Positions 33,281-42,886 of a DNA stretch of 50,908 nt are shown here, in pieces. The stretch's first letter is position 1, and every line of letters begins with the position of its first letter. The DNA is from Solirubrobacteraceae bacterium (GTDB lineage Bacteria > Actinomycetota > Thermoleophilia > Solirubrobacterales > Solirubrobacteraceae). The DNA lies in assembly GCA_016462625.1 (NCBI GenBank), contig JAEMSV010000017.1:1-50908 (forward strand), given 5' to 3'. The position numbers were made by a program, and so were the translations under genes. A model generated the notes under the pieces. The model did not search any database, had not been told where the DNA came from, and saw nothing but the letters and a program-made list of their open reading frames with translations.

Positions 33281-33424
33281 TGGAGAAGCCTTTCTGGAGC
33301 GGGTGTGCGGCACGCTACGCGGCCACCCGTCCCTCATCGGCGGAGGCGTGCGTCAAAACTGTTGGACAAGTGTGCGCTCGGCGTCGGACGGAACCGGGGC
33401 GAACGCCCGTTCGCACGGGGCGGT
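33281..33424. other. recA leader and promoter region
   Basis: 144 bp between thpR and recA. Apart from the SOS box, AACAGT (minus strand, 33356-33361) is a possible -10 box; the leader would then be about 70 nt. No terminator was found for thpR. Confidence 0.4.
33400..33413. promoter_or_regulatory. SOS (LexA) box upstream of recA
   Basis: CGAACGCCCGTTCG; with the flanking G/C the arms are GCGAAC and GTTCGC (33399-33414), fitting CGAAC-N4-GTTCG. The position 120 bp before recA anchors this consensus as the local LexA site. Confidence 0.8.
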
Positions 33425-33982
33425 TCAGCCGGGGGACCCGAGCTCGACCTCGGTGAGGGCCTCATAGCCCGCCCCGGTCGGCCCGAGATGGCTGCGGAAC
33501 AGCACGAGGGCCTCGGCCGAGAACCGCAGGGGTTCGGGGCCCTCCAGGGACTCCGCGCGGACGCGTGCGCCGCGGCGAACCCGGGCCACCGTCACGTGCG
33601 GCAGGAACGCCCGCCGTTCCGGGGCGAAGCCCACGCGGGCCGTCAGCTCGGCGACGAGATTGCGCTGCAGCGCCGCAAGCGCCCCCGCCGGGTCCTCCAG
33701 GCCGAGGGTCAGGACGTGCGGCCGGCGTGGGGCAAGCCACAGCGGCGCTCCGAGCGCGATCGGGACCGAGCGCACCTCGGCCGTGTCGACGACGGCCACC
33801 GCGGCCTCGCGCTCGGCAGGGCCGCGATCGCCCAGGAAGGCCAGCGTCACGTGGAGCGAGTCGGCCGGCACGAGCCGCAGGTCGTCCCGGGCACCAACGG
33901 CGCCCCGGGCCCACCCGGCGATCTCCTCGCGCGCCCCCAGCGGGAGCGTGACCGCGACGAAGAGCCGAGCCCCGCCGCTCAC
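33425..33982 (-). CDS. thpR: RNA 2',3'-cyclic phosphodiesterase (2'-5' RNA ligase family)
   Basis: 185 residues from a GTG that overlaps the cinA stop (GTGA). The two catalytic HxTx motifs are LHVTLAFLG (residues about 44-52) and LPHVTVARV (about 128-136), spaced as in bacterial ThpR/LigT. The enzyme opens 2',3'-cyclic phosphates at RNA ends or joins 2'-5' RNA in vitro; the cellular role is uncertain. The operon position after cinA and before recA is common in actinobacteria. Confidence 0.92.
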   Translation of the reverse strand: MSGGARLFVAVTLPLGAREEIAGWARGAVGARDDLRLVPADSLHVTLAFLGDRGPAEREAAVAVVDTAEVRSVPIALGAPLWLAPRRPHVLTLGLEDPAGALAALQRNLVAELTARVGFAPERRAFLPHVTVARVRRGARVRAESLEGPEPLRFSAEALVLFRSHLGPTGAGYEALTEVELGSPG

Positions 33983-35286
33983 CGGCCGGCGATGCCGCCC
34001 GTGCCGAGCAGCAGCCGCCGCACGAGGTGCATGGCGACCGTCGTCGAGCGGTCGCGCACGTCGAACCGTCCGCCAGGGATCACCAGCGACCGCGTGGTCG
34101 CCCTGCCGTCCCGGTGCGCGATCCCGAACCAGACCAGGCCGACGGGCTTCTCGGCGCTTCCGCCGTCCGGGCCGGCGATGCCGGTGATACCGATCCCGAC
34201 ATCCGCGCCGAAGCGCTCGATGGCCCCGGCGGCGAGCGCCGCGGCGACCTCCTCCGAGACGGCGCCGTGCGCCTCGATCAGCGCGGGATCCACCCCGACC
34301 AGGTGCACCTTCGCCTCGTTGCTGTAGGCGACCACGCCCCCACGCACGTACGCCGAGGACCCGGCGCGATCGGTGAGGCGCGCGGCCACGAGCCCGCCGG
34401 TGCAGGACTCCGCCGTCGCGATGGTCTCCCCCGCGCCCAGGAGCGCCTCGGCGACCTGGTCATCGACGAACGAGCCGTCGTCGCTGAAGAGCGTGTCCGC
34501 GTGCCGGTCGCGCACCACCTGCTCGAACGCGGCATACAGGTCCGCCTGGGTCGACGGCTCGAAGCGGGTGACGACCTCGACCTCGCCGCGGCGCAGGCAG
34601 GTCGTGATCTCCAGCGCGTCGATGTCCACGCCGCCGTCGCGCGCGGCCCGCAGCGTCTCGGCGATCTCCGACTCGGGGATCCCGAAGAGCCGGAGCATCC
34701 GCAGCTCGTACTCGGTGGCGGCACCCAGCACCGATGTGAGCGCGCCGGCCTCGACGGCCCGCGACCACATGGGCTGGAGCTCGCGCGGCGGCCCGGGCAG
34801 CACGACGACCGTGGGCCCGTCCGAGCCCTCTGGCGGAGGGACGACGAGCCCGGGCGCGGTGCCGATCGGCTCCAGGACCGTGGCGCCGTCCGGCACCATC
34901 GCCTGCTTGCGATTGGCCGCTCGAATGGCCTCCTCGTCGATGTTCGGCCAGCGGGCTCGGACGCTCTCCAGGACGGCCCAGATCCGCCCCTCCAGCGCGT
35001 CGTCGAGCGCCATCGGGCGCTGCTGGAACCGCGAGACCACCTCGGCGGTGAGATCGTCCTCGGTCGGTCCCAGCCCACCGGAGGTCAGCACGAGCCCACA
35101 GCCTTGCTCGGCGAAGAAGCGCAGCGCGTCCTCGACATCCTGCGGGCGGTCGGCGACCACGAGCGTGTAGGCGTGCTCGACGCCCAGTTCCGTCAGCCGC
35201 TCCGACAGCCACGGGCCGTTCTTGTCGGACACCCGGCCCGTGAGGACCTCCGTGCCCGTGACGACGATCCCCGCGCGCAGGCTCAT
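33979..35286 (-). CDS. cinA: CinA-family protein (NMN amidohydrolase / competence-damage protein)
   Basis: 435 residues, with both domains. The N-terminal MoCF-like domain has [17 protein letters not shown] and [12 protein letters not shown], linked in CinA to ADP-ribose hydrolysis. The C-terminal CinA/PncC domain has [16 protein letters not shown] and [16 protein letters not shown], the NMN deamidase active region with its catalytic Ser in AESCTGG. It recycles NMN to nicotinic acid mononucleotide. It overlaps the genes on both sides by 4 bp, so rodZ-like, cinA and thpR form a coupled unit. Confidence 0.95.
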   Translation of the reverse strand: MSLRAGIVVTGTEVLTGRVSDKNGPWLSERLTELGVEHAYTLVVADRPQDVEDALRFFAEQGCGLVLTSGGLGPTEDDLTAEVVSRFQQRPMALDDALEGRIWAVLESVRARWPNIDEEAIRAANRKQAMVPDGATVLEPIGTAPGLVVPPPEGSDGPTVVVLPGPPRELQPMWSRAVEAGALTSVLGAATEYELRMLRLFGIPESEIAETLRAARDGGVDIDALEITTCLRRGEVEVVTRFEPSTQADLYAAFEQVVRDRHADTLFSDDGSFVDDQVAEALLGAGETIATAESCTGGLVAARLTDRAGSSAYVRGGVVAYSNEAKVHLVGVDPALIEAHGAVSEEVAAALAAGAIERFGADVGIGITGIAGPDGGSAEKPVGLVWFGIAHRDGRATTRSLVIPGGRFDVRDRSTTVAMHLVRRLLLGTGGIAGR

Positions 35287-36068
35287 GTGCAGTCAGGCCT
35301 TTCTCCGGCCGCGAGCGCCTTGCGCCCGTTGCGGGTGATCACGTAGCCGGTCGCCTCAGAGGAGGTGGGCACCGAGCGCAGCTTGCCGTTGATCCGCAGC
35401 TTCGCGTTGCTGTTGCCGAGGTTCAGCCGGAACCGCTTCGAGCGGAACACCTCCGTCGGCTCGCCGGCCTTCAGGACCGAACCGGGCACGAGCACGCGCG
35501 GGCCCGCAACGAGGCAGACGTAGACGTCGCCGGTCGGGACGATCTGCAGCCGGACCGTCGCGGGCTTCGTCGCGCGCTTGGCCGTGGTGGTTCCGCGGCT
35601 CTCCTGAGTCGTCCGCGTGGTGCTGACGTCCGTCTCGGTGGTCGAGGTGCTCGGCCCGGTGGGCTCGTCATCGCCGCCTGTGAGGCCGAGAATGGCCAGG
35701 GCGCCGAGGAGGAACACGAAGATCACCCCGACGATCAACAGCCGGGGCGGCCCGCTCGGACCGCCGCCACGCCGTCCGCTGCCGCGCGCAGCCGACCCCG
35801 GAGGGCCGATCGGGCGCAGCTGGTCGTCCGACAACCGCTCGTGACGCAGCTTGTACTCCTCGACGAGCATGCGCGCATCGAGCCCCAGCGCCTCCGCATA
35901 TGTGCGCAGGAAGCTCTTGACGTAGGTGGGCCCGGGCAGCAGGTCCCATTCCTCGTTCTCGATGGCGCGTAGGTACTTCGCTCGGATCTTGGTCTGCGCC
36001 TCGATCTCCGAGATGTCGATCCTGGCGCGCATCCGGGCATCGCGCAGCGTCTCGCCGATCTCAGCCAT
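35283..36068 (-). CDS. RodZ-like helix-turn-helix membrane protein
   Basis: 261 residues from the ATG at 36068. An N-terminal HTH_25 domain ([20 protein letters not shown] and [20 protein letters not shown]) is followed by a Gly/Arg/Pro linker, one membrane span (about 114-134, [20 protein letters not shown]) and a Ser/Thr-rich outer linker. The last domain is DUF4115-like ([20 protein letters not shown]), cut short against Escherichia coli RodZ (337). RodZ links MreB to the wall machinery; no mreB is seen here, so the exact role is inferred. Confidence 0.85.
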   Translation of the reverse strand: MAEIGETLRDARMRARIDISEIEAQTKIRAKYLRAIENEEWDLLPGPTYVKSFLRTYAEALGLDARMLVEEYKLRHERLSDDQLRPIGPPGSAARGSGRRGGGPSGPPRLLIVGVIFVFLLGALAILGLTGGDDEPTGPSTSTTETDVSTTRTTQESRGTTTAKRATKPATVRLQIVPTGDVYVCLVAGPRVLVPGSVLKAGEPTEVFRSKRFRLNLGNSNAKLRINGKLRSVPTSSEATGYVITRNGRKALAAGERPDCT

Positions 36069-36078
36069 ACCGGCGAGA

Positions 36079-36084
36079 AGGCTA
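36079..36084 (-). promoter_or_regulatory. Putative -10 box TAGCCT for the RodZ-like gene, made from the ftsK stop codon
   Basis: TAGCCT is 10 nt before the ATG at 36068. Its TAG is the ftsK stop codon (36082-36084). Confidence 0.45.
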
Positions 36085-38583
36085 CTCGGCAACCGGTTCG
36101 GGCTCAGGGTGCGCCGCTGCAGCGCCCTTGCCCTCGCGGTCCCGCAGGTTGTGCAGGAACCGTTCCACGTCGCCTTCGCCGACGAGGACCTGGCGCGGCT
36201 TGGAGCCTTCGTAGCCGCTGATGACGTTGCGGCGCTCGAGCATGTCGATGAGGCGGCCCGCGCGCGTGTAGCCAAGCCGGAGACGCCGCTGGAGCATGGA
36301 AGTGGATGCGGTCCCCATCTCCACGACGAGGCGGATCGCGTCCTCGAGGAGCGGATCCTCGTCCGGGCTCATCTCATCTTCGCCCGCGCCCGGGATCTCC
36401 TGCTGCTCGGGCTCGACCTCCTCGAGCAGCTCCTCCCGCAGCTCGGGGACGCCCTGCTCTCGCCAGAAGGACGTGATCTCCTCGATCTGGGGCTCGTCGA
36501 TGTAGGCGCCCTGGATGCGCTGCAGCCGGGAAGAGCCCACGGGGGCGAAGAGCATGTCCCCCTGGCCCAGCAGCGACTCGGCGCCGTTCTGGTCCAGGAT
36601 CACGCGCGAATCGGTCTGGGAGGACACCGCGAAGGCGATGCGGCTCGGGACGTTCGCCTTGATCATGCCCGTGATGACGTCCACTCGTGGCGACTGGGTC
36701 GCGAGCACGAGGTGGATGCCGACGGCGCGGGCCTTCTGTGCCAGGCGAATGATCGAGTCCTCAACGTCGGCGGGCGCGACCATCATGAGGTCCGCGAGCT
36801 CGTCGATGACGCACAGGATGTACGGCAGTGCGGGCTCGCCACGGCCCTCACGGACGCGGTTGAGCTCAGGCAGGTTGCGGGTCCGCGCCAGCGACATGAT
36901 CGAGTAGCGCGACTCCATCTCCTTGACGAGGTTCTGCAGCGCGTTCGCGGCCTTGCGCGGGTTCGTGATCACCGGCGTCAGGAGGTGCGGGATCGACTCG
37001 TACAGGTTCAGCTCAACCTGCTTGGGATCGACGAGCACCATGCGCAGCTCGTGCGGCGTGGCGCGCAACAGGATGCTCGACAGCATCGCGTTGATGCAGC
37101 CGGACTTGCCTGCGCCGGTCGTGCCTGCGACGAGCAGGTGCGGCATCTTCGCGAGGTCCGCGCCGATCGCCTTGCCGCCGACGTCCTTGCCGAGCCAGAC
37201 GGTGAGCGGTGACCAGCCCTCGGGCGCGTCCTGGTAGACGTCGCCGAGGTGGACCATGTGCCGGTTGATGTTCGGAACCTCGACGCCGACGGCGGTCTTG
37301 CCGGGGATCGGCGCGAGGATGCGGATGTCGACGGCGGCGAGCGCGTAGGCCAGGTCGTCCTTGAGCTGGCTGACCTTGCTCATCTTGATGCCGGGCGCGA
37401 GGCGCAGCTCGTACCGCGTGATGTGCGGGCCCGCGACGGTGCCGACCAGCTTCGCGTCGACCTTGAAGTGCGCGAGCGCCTCGATGAGCGCATGGGCGGT
37501 CTGCTTCTGCGCTGCGGTGTCGGGACGGGTCTGGTCCTTGCTGGAACGCGTGAGCAGCCGGGCGCGCGGCACCTTCCAGTGGAAGTCCGGGGAGTCGGTG
37601 ACCGACGCCCGCAAGCGGCCCTGCGGCGTGAGGTCCTCCTCGCGGACGCTCAGCACGCCTTCCTCGTCGTCCTCCTCTTCCTCGGGCTCGTCCTCCGGCT
37701 CGTCGTACTCGAGCTCCGGTTCCGGCTCGATGTCCGCGACGGGCGGGACGGGGATGGGGACGGGGACGAGCGGCTCCTCGTCCGCGTCCTCGGGGGTGAG
37801 ATCCACGGGCGCGGAGGTGTCGTCGAAGAGATCAGGGAAGCGCTCGACGCCGTCGAGGGTCGTCCCGTCCATCCGCCCCGACCGCACGATGGTGGGCTCG
37901 GAGTCCTCCGGCTCGGGCGGGACGAGCGTGCGCTCCTCGTCGCGCTTGGGTTCGGACTCACGCCGGCGGGTGGGAACGGCGGTCCGCACGACGCGCGTCG
38001 TGTCGGCCACCGAGGTCGAGGTCGCGCGGACGACGCCTGCGATGGAGGCCCCGGTCAACAGGAGGATGCCCGCGAGCAGCAGGAAGACGGCGATGACGTG
38101 GGTGCCGGCCATCCCGACGCCGTGCACCGTGAGCCAGAGGAGCCCCTCGCCCAGCAGGCCACCGGTCTGCCGGTACTCGTCGGCATCCCACCAGCCTGGC
38201 TGGTCGCCGGGCCCGAGCCCGAACGTGCCGGCCGCGAAGCACAGCGCCAGCGCGAAGACGAGGCACAGCGCGCCCGCGCGGATGGGCTTGACCGCAGGCA
38301 GGACGGGCCGGAGCACGAGGACGGCGCCCGCAGCGACGACGAAGACGGGAACCGCGTAGGCGAGCTCGCCGAGCAGAACACGGAGGCCGTCGATGACCCC
38401 CTCCCCCACGACGCCGCCGTCCCAGCCGAGGTACAGCGGGAAGGCCAGGAGGACGCCGAGCGCGACGAGGGCGAGCCCGAGCAGGTCGAGGTGGCGCTGT
38501 TCGAGCGCGGGCAGCCGGAACGCGGACGGCGAGGAGCGCCGTGCGCGGGCACGGCTTCGGGCGGGCTGACGTCGGGCTGCCAT
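36082..38583 (-). CDS. ftsK: FtsK/SpoIIIE DNA translocase
   Basis: 833 residues from the ATG at 38583; an ATG at 38649 would overlap the start of the divergent cupin gene and is less likely. Four membrane spans lie within about residues 35-185, followed by a Pro/Glu/Asp-rich linker (about 190-320). The motor has the alpha/beta domains and Walker A GTTGAGKSGCIN (about 488) and Walker B ILCVIDELADLMM. The gamma winged-helix that reads KOPS-type DNA signs is at the end (STSMLQRRLRLGYTRAGRLI). It pumps chromosome ends away from the septum. Confidence 0.96.
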   Translation of the reverse strand: MAARRQPARSRARARRSSPSAFRLPALEQRHLDLLGLALVALGVLLAFPLYLGWDGGVVGEGVIDGLRVLLGELAYAVPVFVVAAGAVLVLRPVLPAVKPIRAGALCLVFALALCFAAGTFGLGPGDQPGWWDADEYRQTGGLLGEGLLWLTVHGVGMAGTHVIAVFLLLAGILLLTGASIAGVVRATSTSVADTTRVVRTAVPTRRRESEPKRDEERTLVPPEPEDSEPTIVRSGRMDGTTLDGVERFPDLFDDTSAPVDLTPEDADEEPLVPVPIPVPPVADIEPEPELEYDEPEDEPEEEEDDEEGVLSVREEDLTPQGRLRASVTDSPDFHWKVPRARLLTRSSKDQTRPDTAAQKQTAHALIEALAHFKVDAKLVGTVAGPHITRYELRLAPGIKMSKVSQLKDDLAYALAAVDIRILAPIPGKTAVGVEVPNINRHMVHLGDVYQDAPEGWSPLTVWLGKDVGGKAIGADLAKMPHLLVAGTTGAGKSGCINAMLSSILLRATPHELRMVLVDPKQVELNLYESIPHLLTPVITNPRKAANALQNLVKEMESRYSIMSLARTRNLPELNRVREGRGEPALPYILCVIDELADLMMVAPADVEDSIIRLAQKARAVGIHLVLATQSPRVDVITGMIKANVPSRIAFAVSSQTDSRVILDQNGAESLLGQGDMLFAPVGSSRLQRIQGAYIDEPQIEEITSFWREQGVPELREELLEEVEPEQQEIPGAGEDEMSPDEDPLLEDAIRLVVEMGTASTSMLQRRLRLGYTRAGRLIDMLERRNVISGYEGSKPRQVLVGEGDVERFLHNLRDREGKGAAAAHPEPEPVAE

Positions 38584-38634
38584 GTGCTTCGACCCAGGTT
38601 TCGCCGGGGGCGGCGCGATCCCTGCCCGATCCGG

Positions 38635-38640
38635 TAGACA
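38635..38640 (+). promoter_or_regulatory. Putative -10 box TAGACA for the cupin gene
   Basis: TAGACA is 7 nt before the ATG at 38648. Confidence 0.45.
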
Positions 38641-38647
38641 CGGACGC

Positions 38648-39139
38648 ATGGCGAACCTCCACGAGCCCGACTACGACGAACCCCGCGATCACGACGGGTA
38701 CCGCGCTCTACGCGCCCGGGTCGGGCGGCAGATCGGGACGCGCCGGATCGGCGTCAGCCAGTGGGAGATCCCGCCCGGCGAGGCCGCGTACCCGTACCAC
38801 CTGCACCTGACCGAGGAGGAGGTCCTCGTCGTCCTCGCGGGAACACCCGCGCTGCGCGGCCCCGAGGGTTGGCGCCGCCTGCGCGACGGTGAGGTGGTGC
38901 GCTTCGCCCCCGGGCCCGACGGCGCCCATCAGCTGATCAACGACACGGACGACCCCGTCCGGTTCCTGGCGATTAGCACGCACGGCGAGCCGGACATCGT
39001 CCTGTACCCGGACGAGGGGAAGCTCTGCGCCGCCGATCGCGTCCCGGAAGGCGACATCCACCGGTGGTTCTTCCGGCTCGAGGACGAGGTGGACTACTGG
39101 GACGGAATCGACCCGCCCTCCGCGCCATCTAGCATCTAG
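38648..39139 (+). CDS. Cupin-domain protein, sugar/metabolite type
   Basis: 163 residues. The cupin core has motif 1 YPYHLHLTEEEVLVVLAG (His-x-His and Glu metal ligands) and motif 2 GPDGAHQLINDTDDPVRFLAIS. The C-terminal part continues with DIVLYPDEGKLCAADR and a Trp/Phe-rich end. This layout is seen in cupins near sugar and phosphonate metabolism, but no reaction is assigned. The stop TAG is 2 bp before the response regulator start; both may be expressed from the promoter at 38635. Confidence 0.85.
   Translation: MANLHEPDYDEPRDHDGYRALRARVGRQIGTRRIGVSQWEIPPGEAAYPYHLHLTEEEVLVVLAGTPALRGPEGWRRLRDGEVVRFAPGPDGAHQLINDTDDPVRFLAISTHGEPDIVLYPDEGKLCAADRVPEGDIHRWFFRLEDEVDYWDGIDPPSAPSSI
39130..39135 (+). 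promoter_or_regulatory. Putative -10 box TAGCAT for the response regulator
   Basis: TAGCAT is 6 nt before the ATG at 39142 and lies within the last codons of the cupin gene. Confidence 0.4.
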
Positions 39140-39141
39140 CC

Positions 39142-39822
39142 ATGAGCGAACGCCCCGCCCGCGTCCTGGTCGTCGAAGACGACGAGGAGATCGTCCAGGT
39201 CCTGCAGCGCTCGCTGCGCCTGGAGGGGTACGAGGTGCGGGCCAGTCTTGACGGCGAGTCGGCCCTCGCGGACGCCGACGCGTTCTCCCCCGATCTCGTG
39301 GTGCTCGACCTCGGCCTGCCGAAGGTCGACGGCATCGACGTCGCCCGCAAGCTCCGCGAGCGCGGGGACGTGCCGATCCTGATGCTCACCGCGCGCGACG
39401 GCGTAGACCAGCGCGTCGAGGGCCTGGATGCGGGCGCCGACGACTACCTCGTCAAGCCGTTCGAGCGCCAGGAGCTGCTGGCCCGCATGCGCGCGCTGCT
39501 GCGCCGCCGGCCGCCCCGCGGGAGCGCGTCGCTGGTCGTCGGCGACCTGTCGCTGAACCCCGACACGCACGAGGTCAAGCGCGGAGTCCGTGATGTTGAG
39601 CTCACGCAGCGCGAGTTCGAGCTCCTCGAATACCTGATGCGCAACGAGCGCATCGTGGTCCCGCGCCAGCGCCTGCTCGAAGAGGTCTGGGGCTACGACC
39701 CGTTCGCCACGACGAACACCATCGAGGTGTTCGTCTCGAACCTGCGACGGAAGCTGGAAGCCGAAGGTGAGCCCCGTCTCCTCCATACGATCCGCGGCGC
39801 GGGCTACGTTCTCCGCGCCTAG
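39142..39822 (+). CDS. OmpR/PhoB-family response regulator
   Basis: 226 residues. Receiver domain: acidic pair Asp13/Asp14 region (VEDDEE), phosphoacceptor Asp56 (VVLDLGLP), the Thr/Ala switch and Lys in DDYLVKPF. The winged-helix DNA-binding domain runs from about 130 to the end (LTQREFELLEYLMRN, then TNTIEVFVSNLRRKLEAEG and RGAGYVLRA). It resembles PrrA/MprA-type actinobacterial regulators. The sensor kinase gene overlaps it by 56 bp, so the pair is a two-component system. The stimulus is unknown. Confidence 0.94.
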   Translation: MSERPARVLVVEDDEEIVQVLQRSLRLEGYEVRASLDGESALADADAFSPDLVVLDLGLPKVDGIDVARKLRERGDVPILMLTARDGVDQRVEGLDAGADDYLVKPFERQELLARMRALLRRRPPRGSASLVVGDLSLNPDTHEVKRGVRDVELTQREFELLEYLMRNERIVVPRQRLLEEVWGYDPFATTNTIEVFVSNLRRKLEAEGEPRLLHTIRGAGYVLRA

Positions 39823-41209
39823 GCGCTGGCCGATCCGCTGGCGGCTCGCCGGCGGATCCGCGCTGCTGACGTTCGTGATCCTGTGCGCGTTCGCAGTCGC
39901 GGTCGGCACGCTGACCACCCAGCGCATTCGCAACGACTTCGACCGCCAGGTCGAGGATGCCGCGGACAACCTTCAGGCGATCGCCCAGCCGGTCATCGTC
40001 TTCGACCAGATCCGGCAGGAGTGGGTCTACAAAGGCATCAAGGTCAACCTGAACACGTACGGTCGCGCCCAGAACGCGGTCATCCGCGTGCTCGACGGGA
40101 GCGGGTCGCAGCTCGGAGCGAGCGTCGGAGCGCCGGATCTCGGGATCCCGCGCGAGGGGTCGTCCGAGGACCGCGGCTACCGCGTCGAGACGCGCGAGGT
40201 GCCCCTCAGCAACAACGGCTCGATCTTCGTCCAGTACGCCCGCCCGCTCACCGACGTGGACGCGACGATCAACCGCGTCAAGGTGTTCCTGCTCGGCGGC
40301 GTGCTGTCCGGCGCCGGCCTCGCCCTCCTGGCCGGGCTGATGACCGCGCGCCGCGCGATGGCACCGATCACGGACCTGACCACGACCGCGCGTGCGATCG
40401 AGCGCACACGCGATCCGGCCATGCGCATGCCGATCCCGGAGGCCGACGACGAGGTGGCCGAGCTGGCCAGGACCCTCGAGGACATGCTCCACGCGTTGGA
40501 CGCGTCGCGGAACGAGCAGGCCGCAGCGCTGCGCCGGCAGCGGGAGTTCGTGGCCGACGCCTCGCACGAGCTGCGCACCCCGCTGACCAGCGTGCTCGCG
40601 AACCTCGAGCTGCTCGTCGACACGCTCGATGGTGACCGGCGGGACGCCGCGCAGTCCGCCCTGCGGTCATCGCGGCGGATGCGCCGCCTCGTCGCGGACC
40701 TCCTGCTGCTGGCCCGCGCCGACGCCGCGCGCGAGGCGCCGCACGAGCCGACGGACATCGGCCGGGTCGTCGTCGAGGCCGCCGCGGAGCTCGGGCCGGT
40801 CTCGGCGGGCCACGAGCTGGAGCTCGAGACCACGCCCGCGATGGTCGACGGCGCCCGCGACGAGCTCCACCGGCTCGTCCTGAACCTCATGGAGAACGCG
40901 GTCGCCCACACCCCCGAGGGGACGCACATCCGCGCCATCGTCCACGGCGAGAACGGCGTGGTCACGGTCGTGGTCGAGGACGACGGCCCCGGCATCGAGC
41001 CCGGCCTGCGCGACCGCGTCTTCGAACGGTTCGTCCGCGGCGGCGGCGACCGCGGCGGAAAGTCCTCTGGGCTCGGCCTGGCGATCGTCCGCGCCGTGGC
41101 CGAGTCCCACGGCGGTCAAGTCAGCGTCCAGTCCCCGACGATGAACGGGGACGGCCCGGCGCACGGCACGCGCTTCGTCGTGACGCTCCCAGCGTCGTCG
41201 ATGGCCTAG
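39767..41209 (+). CDS. Sensor histidine kinase
   Basis: 480 residues from the GTG at 39767. TM1 is about residues 25-48 and TM2 about 173-195, enclosing a roughly 120-residue outside sensor domain without a recognised fold. A HAMP follows (about 196-250), then DHp with FVADASHELRTPLTSVLANL (His phosphoacceptor). The ATPase has N box NLMENAVAHTPEG, G1 DDGPGIEPG, F box FERFVRG and G2 GLGLAIVRAV. It is the partner of the regulator at 39142. The start is uncertain by a few codons. Confidence 0.93.
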   Translation: MSPVSSIRSAARATFSAPRRWPIRWRLAGGSALLTFVILCAFAVAVGTLTTQRIRNDFDRQVEDAADNLQAIAQPVIVFDQIRQEWVYKGIKVNLNTYGRAQNAVIRVLDGSGSQLGASVGAPDLGIPREGSSEDRGYRVETREVPLSNNGSIFVQYARPLTDVDATINRVKVFLLGGVLSGAGLALLAGLMTARRAMAPITDLTTTARAIERTRDPAMRMPIPEADDEVAELARTLEDMLHALDASRNEQAAALRRQREFVADASHELRTPLTSVLANLELLVDTLDGDRRDAAQSALRSSRRMRRLVADLLLLARADAAREAPHEPTDIGRVVVEAAAELGPVSAGHELELETTPAMVDGARDELHRLVLNLMENAVAHTPEGTHIRAIVHGENGVVTVVVEDDGPGIEPGLRDRVFERFVRGGGDRGGKSSGLGLAIVRAVAESHGGQVSVQSPTMNGDGPAHGTRFVVTLPASSMA

Positions 41210-41218
41210 GAACTCGGC

Positions 41219-42886
41219 CTAGACCTCGACGACCACGGGCAGCACCATTGGGCGCCGCTTGATGCGCTCGTAGACGAACTGCGCCAGGTCGTCGTGCAGG
41301 ATCTGCTGGAGCAGGTCGATCTCGCGGATGTCCTCCTTGGCAGCCTTCTCCAAGGAGTCATCCACGGCGTCGCGGATGTCGTCGGCGAGCCGTTCGGCCT
41401 CCTCCTTGAAGGAGACGCCGCGGAAGATGACCTCCGGTTCGGCGACCGACGAGCCGTCCTGCTCGCTGATCGTCGCGACGACCACGAAGATGCCGTCGGC
41501 GGAGAGCATCCGCCGGTCGCGCAGCGCGACATCGGCGACGTCGCCGATGTCCATGCCGTCGACGAAGATCATCCCGGACTGCTCGGGCTTGCCGAACGCC
41601 GCGCCCTTCGCGGTGATCTCGAGCGGCAGGCCGTTCTCGCCGCGGAAGATGTTCTCCTCCGGCACGCCGACCGCCTCGGCGAGCTCACCGTGCAGGCGAA
41701 TCCGCTTGTGGTCCCCGTGGAACGGCATGACGTACTTCGGCTGCGTGAGGTTCAGCATGAGCTTGATCTCCTCCGCGTAGCCGTGGCCGGAAGCGTGGAT
41801 GGGCGCGTCACGGGTGGTGATCACGTCACAGCCGATCTGGTGCAGGCGGTCGATCGTCTCGTTGATCGCCCGCTCGTTGCCCGGGATCGGCGTCGCGCTG
41901 AAGACGACCGTGTCGCCCTGGCGCAGCTCCACCTGCGGGTGGTCCCGATGGGCCATGCGGCGCAGCGCCGACAGCGGCTCGCCCTGGGAGCCGGTCGAGA
42001 TGACGACGAGCTTGTGGTCGGGGAAGTCATCGATCTCGCGCGGCTGCACGAGGATCCCTTCGGGGACGTCGATGTGCCCGAGCGACTTGCCGATGTTCGT
42101 GTTCTTCTTCATCGACCGGCCGATGAGCGCAACCTTGCGGCCGAGCACCTCCGCGGCGTCGACGACCTGCTGCACGCGATGGATGTTCGACGCGAAGCAG
42201 GTGACGACGATGCGGCCCTCGCAGCGGGCGAAGACCTCCTCGAGCTTCGGTCCGACGACGGCCTCGGACAGCGCCCAGCCCGGGCGATCCGCGTTCGTCG
42301 AATCGCCGCAGAGGAGCAGCAGCCCGTCGCGGCCGAGCTCGGCCAGGCGCGCCATGTCCGCCGGCCCGCCGTCGACCGGTGTCTGGTCGAACTTGTAGTC
42401 GCCCGTGATCAGCACGGTGCCGAGCTCACTGGTCACGGCGACCGCGGATGCGTCCGGGATCGAGTGCGTCATGTGAATCAGCTCGATCGAGAAGGGTCCA
42501 GCCTGGAACGGCTCCCCCGGCTTCGTGTCGACGAGCTCGACCGACTTCAGGCGGTGCTCATCGAGCTTGCTGCGCGCCATCGCCATCGTCAGCGGGCGGC
42601 CGTAGACCGGCGGCGCGTTGTTCGCGCCGAGCTCACGCAGGACGAAGGGCAGTGCGCCGAGATGATCCTCATGCCCGTGGGTGATGACGATCGCCTCGAT
42701 GTCGTCGACCCGGTCGCGCAGGTACGCGAAGTCCGGGAGCACGAGATCGATGCCCATCATCTCGGCCGTCGGGAAGCGCAGGCCGGCGTCGATCAGCACG
42801 ATCGAGTCCTCGTACTCGAGGACCGTCATGTTCTTCCCGATCTCGCCCAACCCGCCGAGTGGCAGGACCCGCAGTGTTCCGCTCAA
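41219..42886 (-). CDS. rnj: Ribonuclease J
   Basis: 555 residues from a TTG that overlaps the dapA stop (TTGA), with GAAGG 9 nt upstream. The metallo-beta-lactamase site is THGHEDHLG (His70, His72, Asp74, His75), later TGDYKFDQ and APIHASGHG. The beta-CASP domain includes CFASNIHRVQQVVDA. Known role: 5'-to-3' exonuclease and endonuclease in mRNA and rRNA processing. Coupling to dapA is common in actinobacteria. With PNPase and RNase Y it completes a degradosome-like set within 20 kb. Confidence 0.96.
   Translation of the reverse strand: MSGTLRVLPLGGLGEIGKNMTVLEYEDSIVLIDAGLRFPTAEMMGIDLVLPDFAYLRDRVDDIEAIVITHGHEDHLGALPFVLRELGANNAPPVYGRPLTMAMARSKLDEHRLKSVELVDTKPGEPFQAGPFSIELIHMTHSIPDASAVAVTSELGTVLITGDYKFDQTPVDGGPADMARLAELGRDGLLLLCGDSTNADRPGWALSEAVVGPKLEEVFARCEGRIVVTCFASNIHRVQQVVDAAEVLGRKVALIGRSMKKNTNIGKSLGHIDVPEGILVQPREIDDFPDHKLVVISTGSQGEPLSALRRMAHRDHPQVELRQGDTVVFSATPIPGNERAINETIDRLHQIGCDVITTRDAPIHASGHGYAEEIKLMLNLTQPKYVMPFHGDHKRIRLHGELAEAVGVPEENIFRGENGLPLEITAKGAAFGKPEQSGMIFVDGMDIGDVADVALRDRRMLSADGIFVVVATISEQDGSSVAEPEVIFRGVSFKEEAERLADDIRDAVDDSLEKAAKEDIREIDLLQQILHDDLAQFVYERIKRRPMVLPVVVEV

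Noticed and set aside
37249..38637. Long plus-strand frame opposite ftsK, and similar ones opposite hflX, rnj, rny and recA
   Set aside because: Antisense shadows of conserved genes with low-complexity products.
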